The position numbers were made by a program, and so were the translations under genes. From Rostratula benghalensis (Eukaryota > Chordata > Aves > Charadriiformes > Rostratulidae), in contig VXAI01000028.1 of assembly GCA_013399305.1 (NCBI GenBank), positions 5,099,086 through 5,163,085 on the forward strand: a stretch of 64,000 bases of DNA, written 5' to 3'. The notes below the pieces were generated by a model. The model was not told where the DNA came from. It saw nothing but the letters and a program-made list of their open reading frames with translations, and searched no databases. Every line of letters starts with the position of its first letter. Position 1 is the first letter of the stretch. This document shows positions 1 to 12,500 of the stretch, piece by piece.

Positions 1-3000
1 GGCTTCAGTCTCACATTTACAATAGTTATCAGATGTCCCTGCAATGCAGCACGGGGTGCCTCTTTAAGAATGAATAATCTTCAAGGACCTGAAAACATCT
101 TTCTAGACCTCCACATTCTCCCATCAACCCTGCAAGGTATCAACAGAAGCTACTCACACATACTTTGTACTTAAATGCAATGCATTTTTGGTCTAACTCT
201 GCTACGACAGTGGAAGCACTGGGTGGATTACTTGGTCACAGCAGAGTTGCAGAAGTTGAGACAAGTGTAGGTGTTTGCCGTGGAGAAGGGTCAGTGGCTG
301 AGCACAGAACAGGCAGAAGAAGCTCCTGATCAACAGCACTCGCCTGCATGAGAAGTAGGTATGAGCGGACAGAGTGTCAGAATGAGTGCTGGATAATATC
401 GTGTATTATCAAAAAATCCAGAATAAAAATTTCATAGGCACATTGTGCTCAAAGTTAAGACTGTTACAGATTTTCCCGTTTTCAAAAGACATAAGTGTTA
501 CTGGACACCCAGCTGAGAAAGGACGGCAATTCTTCTGTAGTCAAAGGACTACTGTAATTAATTAGCACAAGATCCATCTCCTACATTACCATGTCTAGAC
601 AATAAATACATCTTTTATACAGGCTTTTTACATCTTTATTACCACTTAACAGAAACATATGAAAAAGTAATTTTCAGCAAGCAAGTCAATGGAAGAAAAA
701 GAAACCAAGCACTAGTCTCTAAATGATTTCAGAGATGTCACCTGCATGCCACTTATTTACCATAAAACTTCTCCATGATTTACACATCTCTTGTGCTAAT
801 CCTGTTGGCACCCTGATTTTCCTCCTTTTACCTTTACATTATGTGCAAATAAAAATTTAACCAAAACTCTAGACAATTTTATTTTATCCAGAGAACAGGG
901 GTAAGAAAAAGTAATTAGAGAAAAATTTAGAATTGTCCTATCCATGGACTCCTTGAAAATACTGAACTGCACAGACAGACCAAAATGCAACAATAAGATA
1001 CTTTTTTTTTTTCTTTTAGTAATGGTAAAATTAATACATATCTAACTTATTAATTCCAGATCTGTGCACTTTAAGTAAGCACGTAGCTGACAGACTGGTT
1101 ACTACAGTACACTAAGATTTCTTGTTCAAAGTTAATGAAAAATTTTTTTACTAAAAAGCCCATGTTTCCTTAAAATTCCTTTGCTGTTGCAAGACACATC
1201 TATTCCCTTCCATGTTTTCAGGCTAGGTTAAAAAAAACAATTGCTAGGTATTAAGCAAACAATTAAATTTTCAAATAGAAGATAACAAATACAAGTTGCT
1301 AACAACACTAAATCACAAATCAAGTTCAGGACCATACTCAAACCATCCTATTTCCAGTGGTGGAATAGCAAGCTGGGAACACAAATACAAACAAACTCTA
1401 ATGTTTCTATTACAGTCATAAACAATTACTATGCAAGAAAACATTATGCGAGCTATGACTGTTCAGCAAGCTGTTGTTTAAAAGCAAACTGTAAATTTAA
1501 AATACTAAGAAAAGTCAAAGAATATTTTTAAATCTTTGGAGAAGAGATGGAGCTCTGACCAATCATACAGCACCCCCTGGCAGACATTTCTTATAGTCAA
1601 CTGAAAGAACCATAATGGAGAACTTTCTACATTTTATCTTTTTATTCCGTATTAAAAGAGAATGCAACTATTGCAGAGAAGCAAATTAGAAAGGAATATA
1701 CTAGCAAATTAGTTAACCCACAGGAATTAAAATGATCCAGTGAAGAATTCTGTTGAGCAGTTGCTAAAATAAATGGCACAAACAAAAACAGACAGATGAA
1801 AATAAATTTCATTTTAACAAAGCTATTCTAAATGACAAATTAACACCACTTATGTTTGTGCTGGGACCAAGGACTACTAGTGCTACTTCTCATGTTGCCA
1901 TACTTCAGCAGAGACATCAACATCAATGGGGGGAAAAAAAAACCACACTTAGCATCAAAAACACATAAAAAATAACTTATATTTCTCAGAGCACCACTAT
2001 ATAGATCTGTTCTTTATAACAAGAACTCAGGGCAAGCTGTTGGTGCAGATGCCATTTCTTATTACTTCCTGGGATAAATCTCTTTTCTTCACCATGCAGT
2101 CTTTCCTGCTCCCTGGAAGATTTTCAAAGCATCTTCTCCTTCAGCCCACCTTTTCTTCCTGAACTAACTTACAGCCATTCTATTGGCTACAAGTGTAACC
2201 ACTGTTGAGATTTCAAACTGCACCTACAATATTCTGTCCTATTGCAGGGAGGATTTACATCATGCCTGGCCTTTTTTTTTTTTTGGTCTTTCTTTAGTCA
2301 AGTATCTTGAATAACTGAGTGCAATCAGTGACTAAAGAAGGATTCTGAGTAGCAACCTGACAATAAACCAGTAGATTTTATTCAGCAAGTCTCAAAATAA
2401 CAAAAAAGAGGTAGTTTTTCACACAACCCATAGTCATAAAGTTTTTTGCAGATGCTAGAAGTTAATATGGGCTCAAAAGGAAACAATTTCATGGCAGAAA
2501 ATGCCACCAATTACTCCATTTGTGCAAGAACCAGTCATGACTCAGGAATGCAGTCTGGGATAACGAATGGTGGTAGGGAAAGGCAAGTATACATCTGCTC
2601 TGTTCTTATATTCTTCCTTAAACATCATTGATGGCTACTGTTGGATTCCAGTTATCAAGATTTGTTGGTCCACTGCAGCTGCTTTTGTTCTTATGTAATA
2701 TAACTTAGTGAAGTACTTCTGGTCCCTTCCATGATGTTAGAGGTACAAACTTGCTGTGTGAGTAGTCACCTTCCTTTTCTTTCCCTTTGAAGACTTAACA
2801 TTGTAAGCAATTGTGAGATGCTGTCTTACACCACGTTATCTTTGCCAAATCAACTACTCTGTGTCTACTATAAGCTGGTCTGAGAAATTCAGATAAAATT
2901 TGTTCAGTTATTACTAGTGCAGACACAGATATTGACAGCTGAAGATGTACCTCAAATTTACATTGCCTATGTAGAGTAAAGAATACTTTTAATATTTATA

Positions 3001-3124
3001 GGAGGTTCCATGGTACAGTAAATTAGCATTTCTAAGCTCTAATTACCCTCTTAACACTTTGATCACACTTTCAAAGCAGTCTCCCTAGCACAGGGCAGCA
3101 AAACTCCAGTATAAGCTAGTATGG

Positions 3125-3167
3125 GCTCTAGTATTGGCAGGAATGAAGCTCTAGTATGAGCAGGAAT
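3125..3167 (+). repeat. Imperfect 20-base direct repeat
   Basis: gctctagtat plus gcaggaat-type ends at 3125-3144 and 3148-3167, with 18 of 20 bases identical. Confidence 0.8.
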
Positions 3168-4975
3168 TAATAAATTCAGCATTCTTGCAGACTTTAGGCA
3201 ATACAGGCAGATCACATTTCAGGGTTTTTTTTAAAAAAAACACACCCACTCACTACACTGGAAAGCCACCACATTTCTACAAACAGTAGAAATCCCATTT
3301 CCTCGCACACTTGGCAAACCAAAGATGACAAAGCAGGTGAGCTTTGACATAACCTTGATGTAGTTTAACAAGTAACATGGTTTAAAACATCATTTCATTT
3401 GGTACTTAGATATTTTGATAGTTCTGAGAGAATTATGAAGTGCAACCACAAAGCTGATCATGCAACTTTCTTTGTAACTGATCATACAGAGAGCTCCGTC
3501 CGTGCAAAACCAACCACACAACCCCACGGCCTTAGAGCACGTATAACATTACTCCTCCCATCTCAGGTCTGGGAAAAGGGAGACAGAATAATCCAACTAC
3601 AAGACTATATTTTCCATGTGCAGCACAGAGAAGCCAAAATATATGTACCTAGTTCTCCTACTAATACAAGTACATGTCTAAGATTTGGATGAGGGTTTTT
3701 TTGAGAGGTCAGGTTTGGCTTTTTGCAATTAAGTTACTAAACGAATTTTCCTCATGTTTGCCCATTATTTCAGGTCTCGGTTTTTCAGGGCTATCAATGG
3801 TCATGTAATTTTAAGTTATAGTCTACCCCCAATTCTCCATGCAAACTCTACCAAAGCAATTCTAGCAAGCATTACGTGAAAGCCTCCCAGTTTTTTGAAG
3901 ATTGCTTCTTTTCTGCTATAACAACCCCATGTTGTCACACACTGTGTTAATAGTTACTTTCTAGCTTCACTGACAAGAAGTCTACATGGAAATCGGCATA
4001 ACATCTTCTGGAATTGATTTATCATGTTTTTCTTTGCTCTTTCTTGCTGTTACGTTGTGTTTTAAAAGATATTTTAAAAAATCAGATTCACTGCTACTAA
4101 TGATTAACTGCAGAACTAAGTGTACTCAAATCTTAGGAAAACTGACAAATTTTAAGTTACTCAAGCAATCTTTCCCCAGATGCCTCTTAGAACAGCTAAT
4201 AACCCACTCTTAATGCAAGCTAGTATTGTTTTCCTACATATCCATTTTAGGCACTTGAATAGCAGATATTGCCATCTCATCTTTTTTGAAAACAAAACTG
4301 AAGCACAAGATTATAATAGTCAAATATGGTTTTGTAAACCCAGTTAAACATAGACTATCATTTATGCTAAGGTCAAACAACAGAATTGTAGAACATCTGT
4401 GAAAAAAATCTGTTTCAATTAATTTCTCATTATTACAAAGAATATTTGATTGAATCTCAGTGTCTGCCACTGTTTTTTTCATCATATCCTTTAATTGGAA
4501 AGCATTCTTCCACCAAACATGCACACAGGCTACACTCATGTCTTAACAGTCACAGTCTGTTTCACAGCATCACTTCATTCCTACAGCAGATCTATCCTGT
4601 GCAATGGCTCAAGCATATAATCATATATGTGTGTGTTTCAGTATCTATAAACCTGGGGGAAAGCAGGGGGCATGGGGAGTAGAAGGGGGTTGACAACCAG
4701 TATTTTTTTTTCCCATTGATACTGCAACACCAAATGGCATTTCTGCATTGACTTTGCAATAAGATTCATTTCCCAATCCTAGCTGTTTAAATTGTTTTAA
4801 CAGAAAGTGTGTTGCTAAATTGAAGTATTCTGAGTGTACTGAGTAGACAAAAACGAAGTCCCTGGCACTTAGGAGCAGGTTTGGGAAAATATATTGTCTG
4901 TGATTATTATTCTGATGTTTCTCCAATGTAAATTCATATTCTGGGTTAGGTAAACCAAACTAGCAGTGGTCATCC

Positions 4976-4999
4976 TTTTTTTTTTTTTTTTTTTTTTTT
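4976..4999 (+). repeat. T24 homopolymer
   Basis: Uninterrupted T run in TASP1 intron 7. Confidence 0.95.
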
Positions 5000-6454
5000 G
5001 TAAGCTATAACATGTACATTTGCTCTCACCAGGGTACATTTTAACCAGGAAAATATCATCTGACAAAGTTACAATCTAATCATCTCTGTCACAACAGAAA
5101 CACACTGGTACTAGAAACAATAGAAGCCTTTGTGCACACAAACAGAATTACTCAAGAAACCTTCCTTCTGGAGTATGTCCTACACATAAGTAGCAACTAC
5201 TTTATTGAAAAAATAAACAAAACAAAACAAAACAGAAGCCACAAAACAACAAGCCCCCTCTTTTTACTCTTTCTAGAGTCACAGAAATAAAGGTGCTCTG
5301 TAACTGAGTCCAAAAGTTGTCCCACAAATGCTGTTTTGGACAGCAGATGGGTAGGGCAAAAGTTTCAGTCCTGTGAAACTACAAATCAAAATGAAATGTA
5401 TCATGAGTACGCATGAAAATTGGCATGACCAAGTAATATGATGGCACCAGCTTGGGGGTTACATTTATGTACTGAGTATTAGCAACTTTGAACTGCAATT
5501 TCTTAATGCTTATCTACATTCAGAACTAGACCAAATAAAAGCCTCAACGGGAGCCCTGAGTTTCAGTCTCTGGTTTAGGAACTACTTATATGCAGAAATA
5601 CTGTTTAATGTAATATTAAGAAACATTCTTTAATCTTCTGTTTTCTTCTTCTTTGGGTAATGATCTCTGATTTCTTTCCTGCATAACTTCAACAGGAAGT
5701 GTAGAGCATGCTGTCACCTATAGCAAACCATGGACTAGAAGTAATGGCACTTTCCAAAAGGGAGGAGGATTGAAGAAGAGGAACATGGGAACCACATCCT
5801 CATTTCCATGTGTAAGTGCACTAATTTTAAGCTTCGTTATTGCCAGTGAATATAGCATAATAGCTTATTTTATTTTAAGAAAAATAGGTTTTATAAGAGA
5901 CCTGACTACTACTAATATACGGTATAATCCAAGTCCATTTTCTGGGTTGGGTTTTTGCACCATATCAGATGAAGCAAAGTCTACCTAGACTAAAAGAAAA
6001 GCAAATTAATTTGACACCCCGTTTAGACCAGAACAATTCTGGACAAAGACTTGGAGAGAGTTGTAGAATATGAGAGTCCACCTGGCACTTGCTGAATTTA
6101 GATACGCAGCCAGTTAGTGCTTTTAGGATCCAAGACGGATCACAAGTGGAGACCTGCAGGACTGAGCTGTTGAAGACCAAGTTTCAGTGAAACGTCCTTC
6201 ATTGGATTTAACCCTAGAATCACAAAGTTACTTGAATGAGATGTTTATAAAATGCAGCTGAAGTAATAGGTTTTGTTTTTTTTTTTCTCTATTTACTTAA
6301 TAGAAAATAAGTAAGTTTAAACCATCCTTACATACCATAATACCATAAGCTAGTTGAATGCTAAGAACAGTGAGTGATATACACCTCAAAACATGAGGCA
6401 CCATTTAAAATTACTCTGTCCTGTTCTTCCTACTGACACCACCAGTTTACTCAC

Positions 6455-6534
6455 TTGTAGCCATGATACCTGGAGGACATGCTGGTATCCCGTGATCAAC
6501 TGCCCATCTGTAAGCTCCTTCACCAACTAAAAAG
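6455..6534 (-). CDS. TASP1: TASP1 exon 7
   Basis: An 80-base exon with acceptor TGTCTCCTAG and donor GTGAGTAAAC. It completes the split Cys and encodes [20 protein letters not shown] then PGIMAT, ending one base into the next codon, as in mammals where this segment precedes the basic, variable loop before the autocleavage site. I looked for the next exon (mammalian FSLAAFKRNKRK region) in 1-6454 on the minus strand and did not find it, so it should lie beyond the left edge. Confidence 0.95.
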
Positions 6535-9500
6535 CTAGGAGACACAGAAGAGGGAATTTAAACAAAACCATATAACAAATCCCCCTTTTCTTGCAATTAT
6601 TTATTTTTTCTATTTGCCTTGGTCATTTTAAAATGGTAAGCTATCTACATTTCACAGAAATGTCAACTATAATTACATTTGGCAACCTTATGTAGCTTCA
6701 TCAAAAGACTATGCAGCTGACATTAAGTTTAGTATTGGATATAAACATGTGCTATTAATTTTGAAATTAATTACCAAATAGCACCAGCTTTTCATTGCAG
6801 CTAAACCCAGATAAAGTCGTCTAGAGTGTTGCTCTCTATAACAACTTAGTAAGATCTTGAAGACCAACAACATGGGATGAATGAGGCGAGAATGGTAAGG
6901 TATTTCCAGTAAAGTCAGCCAGTGCCACAAAAATATTAGGTCATCCTTTGAGAAGTACAACACAAGCTAAAAATAAGCCTTATTTAGAAGAATAAAGGTC
7001 TGTTTCATGGAGTTTTATCAAGCATTTGCAAATTAATCAAGTCTATTGATTTTTAGTATATTTGCCCAAAAAACCCCAACAATTTGAGAAGCAGTTTTCT
7101 AGTCAGGACTGAATGCATTACAGTACAGAGACAGTATGCACTGCCATGACAATGAGTGACAGCAAAATGGTATCTATAGACATGTAACTTGGGGGGAGAG
7201 GGCAGAAATCAAAGAAAGTCTATTATTTATACTCTTTCTCCTTACTAAATCTGCAACACAATAAAGGACAACTATTTCAATCTTAACTTCACGTGCCCCT
7301 TTTGAAACAAGAATAAAACAACTGCCTAATTGACTCAAGAAGTACAAACTGAGAAATTACAGACATTTCAAGAAGTTTTACAGAAATACCAGAATTACGA
7401 CACAAGGCTAAAGAAGTTGTTTCAGCTACAAAGAAGTCCCTGGGACCTCACAGTACTACAATTACTGAGAATCTTATTCATACAGCAGATCTGTTGACAT
7501 TAATGCTGTTGGAAATTTTTTTGACAGTGCTGTATCTGACATCTGCAGCTTTCAGCAAGTCGTATTTTGAGTTGGTACTTTCTATCTTCTCTATGACTTA
7601 ACCAATACAAGAGGTGTGTCCACTCTTTCTTTGCAAAAATCTCAAAAAAAGTTTATCTAGATAAGAATTTGAATTGTTAAATATATATTTCTTACCATCA
7701 TTAGTGCAGCTCCAGATAAATATTGTTCATGATGCAAGATACTGTAGAATAAGTTACTGGGTACTTTGGGAGAACTCAAGCATCTCCTATTAGGTAAGCT
7801 AGTGCTCAAGAAACAACCTGTCACTTTCATTAACGTAAGAAAGAAACACAAACAATAGCCAAATCTAATTAAATAGTATTCTCCATTGACTAACAGAAGG
7901 TGGTTTTGGTCTTTAAAAGAAAAGTTTTCTGTCAACAACACAATCTCAGGAAAAGAATAAACACTTCCTGTTCAATAAAACAATTTACACAGGAAGGAAG
8001 AGTTGGTGGACAGAGTAGCAAGGTCAATTATTAGGAGGTTTATATAAGATAACTTGAATAACACAGATCAGTCAGAAACATTGCATTTCACAAGCACTCT
8101 CACAATTGGTTTTTGGGGTTTTTTTTTAATACTTAAAAACACAGAAACAGTTCTATTTGCTATTATGAAGAGTGGAAAAAAAAAAGAAAAAAAAAAAGCA
8201 CTCAAGAGCATCTCAAAACTTAAGTAACATGATTTTTACTTTGCTTACGCTTGTGTCCTTAACTCCTAGTTTCCTCTCCCACCTGTAAGATGGACACACA
8301 AAGTATTTTCCAGTTCTGGTCTTAAGGGATGGTTATTTGAAGCAGACATCTCCTCCTGATATCTAACTGGGGCCTAACACCAGAGATTATTTACTTTTAT
8401 TAAAAACCTTTCAGTTTGGACATCTTGAAAGGACCATGTAATCACAGAAGAGTTAAAATGAACAGTTTACGGGGAAAAAAAAAAAAAAAAAAAGCAGCAC
8501 AACCTCAGTGCTATCACCTCTAAATTGAATGAGAATTAGTTGATAAGAGACTCATAGAGGACGTACAGCCTGAACTCAGATCTGCAGGTAGTCAAACCCG
8601 TATAATCTAAGCAGGACTAGACAGTCTTTACACCATCTCAAAAAGCCAGTTCTGTGATACAGTTCAGCGCACAGCCACACACATACACTTGTACCAGCCA
8701 CAGATGACAGGGTGGCGAGAGGGTGGGAACCAGTAGTCTGGCATTAGGGAACTGCTTTAGCTGCCATGAGAGTCATGCATGTAGAAAAGCTGCAGCAGGC
8801 AAGAAGGAACAGGGTAATACTTTAAGCTGACCTAAAACCAAAACTACCTCTAAACAGCCACCACTGAGCCTGATTTATTGGAGGAGGAAAAACAGGGAAT
8901 AAAGCCAGTGGACTATAGAAAGCAGCCAAAACCCCATCAAGTCTCAAAAGCTTTTAAGGCTAATTCCATTTTCCAAAGGGGGAAAAAAACACCCAAAACG
9001 AAGGATGAATGAGTTTGTGTTCTGCTACTCTGAAACATGGTTTTGCACAAACAAGATATAAAGATCTTTCTTGCAAATGTATCAAACGAAGAGTGCTCTG
9101 TAGTTGTTCACGCTCAGCACACACAGAAGGTGGAAACGTCCTCCCAACAAGGAGCAGACGCTTGGACATACTTTCTAGTTCCTGGCAAACTAGACCATAT
9201 TAATGAAAATGCAAGTAGAGGTCTCCAAAAATGGTCTTTTTAGGCAATTTTCTCCAAGAATATGGGTATCCTGGTGCTATTTGCTGCAACCATTTAGTAT
9301 GGGTTGTAGGGAGACAGGCCACACCAAGGTAAACAGACGTGGCAGAAGGTTAGGTTCATTCAAGAGGGTCAAGGTAATCCTGAATGTAACAAACTCACTT
9401 TGAAACATTTATTATAAAATGCAGCAATCATTCTTGATGTCACTATTTCAAAGAAGAGATTGTTCTGAAGGAATATAGAGCAGAGATAAAGGTGGTGCAA

Positions 9501-12500
9501 ATCTTCACTCTAGGCATTCTCTTGATTATGCACTGTCCCACAAGCTGCATAGTGTACACAACCTGCCTAAAGTACTGTGAAACTAGGAAGCAATTACAAA
9601 TCCCTGCATACTCAGAGGGGAAACCCTCCCCTTGCCCCCAAGAAGGGATTCCTTCCCATATGGGTTACTATTAATATTGAAAAAGGGATACAGACATAAA
9701 CTTAGTAGTACTACTACCAGTAGTACTAAGCAGTTCTAAGAAAGGGGATGTTATGGTCTGTGGTTTTATACCATCCTGCAATTCTTACGTATCTACACTT
9801 AATAGCAAACAGATGTAAATCAGCCTTTTCCTTTAGGTAGGTAAAGGCTTTAGCATAAGAAATAGAAAAGCTTCAAACATTACTACAAAAATTCAAATCC
9901 ATTATTCTGTGACCAAAGACAACTTCCAAAGATCCATCCAATACGCAACCGTGCAGTTACAGTACTGCTTTCTTTTGTAAAGTTATACAATGAACAGGAA
10001 TATCTTATATGATAGTATGTAATGTTTACAATTTCAGTATTTTCTGTTCCTGCATACATAGGCAGAGAAAATACTGACAACATCACGCTGAATAATATAT
10101 GACAGGGACCCATACATAAAACATGTAAAGACCTTAGAAGTTTCAAAATATGCACTCATGCATTCAAGGATTTTCTACTTTAAACTTTTTAAATTTTAAG
10201 TCGGTTAGTGGGATTCTGTGTCTTAAAGAACATGACAGGATATTGATCCAGAATGACATTTCCCAGAGAGCTATTCACAAATTGGACACATCAGTTAGGA
10301 CAGCTGATCAATCCTTCCCAAGAATCTTCTCATCTCAGAATTTATTTCTTCTCATTAGAATTTCTTCTACTGAAAATCTGAAATGTACCAGTTGGAATTG
10401 GCTTTGAATTGTCACTGTAAAAATGTTCACTGAACAGGGGTAAACAGGTCAATCTGACTGTCTCCACGTGTTCTGTTACAGATAAGAATCTCCATGTCAC
10501 TTTTACTAATCTCACAGTTCCTGCATTTGTCTTGTGTGGTCACGTGCCAAACATTCTAGCCAGAAAACATCAAGCTAGCTTAAATCATGCTATAGAAAAG
10601 CCTCTACCACTAGGTTTCTTTAACAAGACAGGTTCTAGGCTAAGCAGTAAGATCCCCCAATACATGCCCATGAGAAATAAGATCAAACTTGCATATCTTT
10701 ACAAATTAAAATTAGTTACTGAAATCCTGACACTCGGTAGGAATGCCAAAAATACAGCTGAACTGCTGGAATATGTATACATTCCCAGCTTGTTCAGGAA
10801 TATGCTTCAGTCCCAAAACAATGTGTCGTGCCAAACTCTGCCAGAAAGGCAAGTCATGAAATTGTCACTAGTCATCACCTATTATGAACACAAGCATTAT
10901 CATTCTGAACTTGGGATACCCTGTATGTACAGGGGAATCTATCAAAGCAAGTCTACTACCCTAGATTGTTCCCAGGGTAACTCATTTGCTCTGATAAAAT
11001 ACAGGTTCAAAACCCAGAATGGTGAAAAAGAAATTAAAATATGGATTAGATAACTCAAGACTGTAACATTTGCACAATAAACTGTGTGTGTTGGCTCTGA
11101 AGACAATTGACCTCTCGTCTTGAGAAACCTTTCTCTTCCTTACAACAATTCAAGAAAACACTGTGATGATACATACAAAATAAAATCATGAGTGCTTGCT
11201 CCTGTAGCTCCCTTCAGTGCCGGTTCTGGAACACCAAAAATACCCCACATCACTTGACACTGTGTTTAAGGTAGCTCAGCTAAGCCCTGGTTTCTTAAGA
11301 CATCTAAAGAAATGAGCTACTAACAGCAATTGAAATTCAAGTTCTTATCACTTAGTAAACTTCTCCTCGGGAAAAATGTAATTATCACACTAATTATAGT
11401 TACTCCTTTCTTTGTTACAAACCCCCCCACACCAAAACAAACAAACAAACAAACAAAAAAAACCAACTAAAAGAAAAAAGAGTTTTAAGTGCAAAATTTG
11501 CTTATTGATGGTTTGTTTTTCAGGTGGCTTTTTTTGATATAGGACCTTCCTGTGCAGCCTGACAGAACACTGCAATAGTGCTTTTCCTCACTGTTTAAAT
11601 TGGAATACAATACCATCCAGGTACAGACAGTTTGAGTATTGTTACAGAATAAGAGTAACATAATAAGGAAAGTAAAATTTTTAAGTCTTAATATACATCT
11701 TTGAAACTACATCAGTGCTAGTTTAATACATCAGCAAATAGTACAGTCCATTAGTTAGCAAATGGTAGCAAATTTCTGCAACGGGTTTGATAACCGAGGG
11801 TAGCAGTCAACTGATAGGAATGAATCATTCAAGTTCTCTACTTGTCAATTTAAACTCCTTATGAAAATAAGTTTTAAGAGCAATCAATTCTGACACATTT
11901 TATAGACTCTTTCCAAAATTATGTAATTATATGTAAATTGTTATGCACTTAATACTTAGCTCTTCCATTTAAGTAATACATCCATCTCAAAGGATTGTAT
12001 GTTTTCATTATTGTTGGAAATACTATTACATCTATCATTAAAATAACTTCCCATTTTGGCTGAGATAAGAGGAAGGTACTAAACACTGCACATTTCCACA
12101 CTATAGCTACAAAATAAAGCCACAAAGACAGGCAGTGAAGTAGGATTCTTTTATATACTTGTTAAAAACTTGCTTTTTAAAAGTAGACAGAGGCAAAGGC
12201 AGTAGAATTTCATTTTAATCTTGATGTATTTAGGGATTTTTCAAAATGCTACAGTAAAAAACCGTAAGAATTCAGCATGACGTAACTGGAAATAATCACA
12301 CAGAGGGAAATTACCACAAAATGAAGTTACTATCTGCTCACAATACTCCATTCTGCCCACAGCTTCATCAAGCGCACACGATGTTTTAAGATCAGAGAAC
12401 AAAGCTTATCTTTTTTTAAAGGCACTCTTTTGCTGGTAAGTAAAACAGCACCAGCCTTCTTAGGATAGGACATAACCTTCAAATATTGCATGCAGTAGAG

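Larger units (their letters stand above)
1..6454 (-). other. TASP1: TASP1 intron 7, partial
   Basis: At least 6.4 kb; the next exon is outside the window. Contents are a T24 run at 4976-4999, an (AAAAC)n patch near 5214-5235 and a 20-base imperfect direct repeat (18 of 20 identical) at 3125-3144 and 3148-3167. No further TASP1 exon or other gene was found on either strand. Confidence 0.55.

Noticed and set aside
1..6454. Search for the next TASP1 exon with the catalytic threonine
   Set aside because: No minus-strand segment matching the following conserved region with splice sites was seen; it should lie left of the window.
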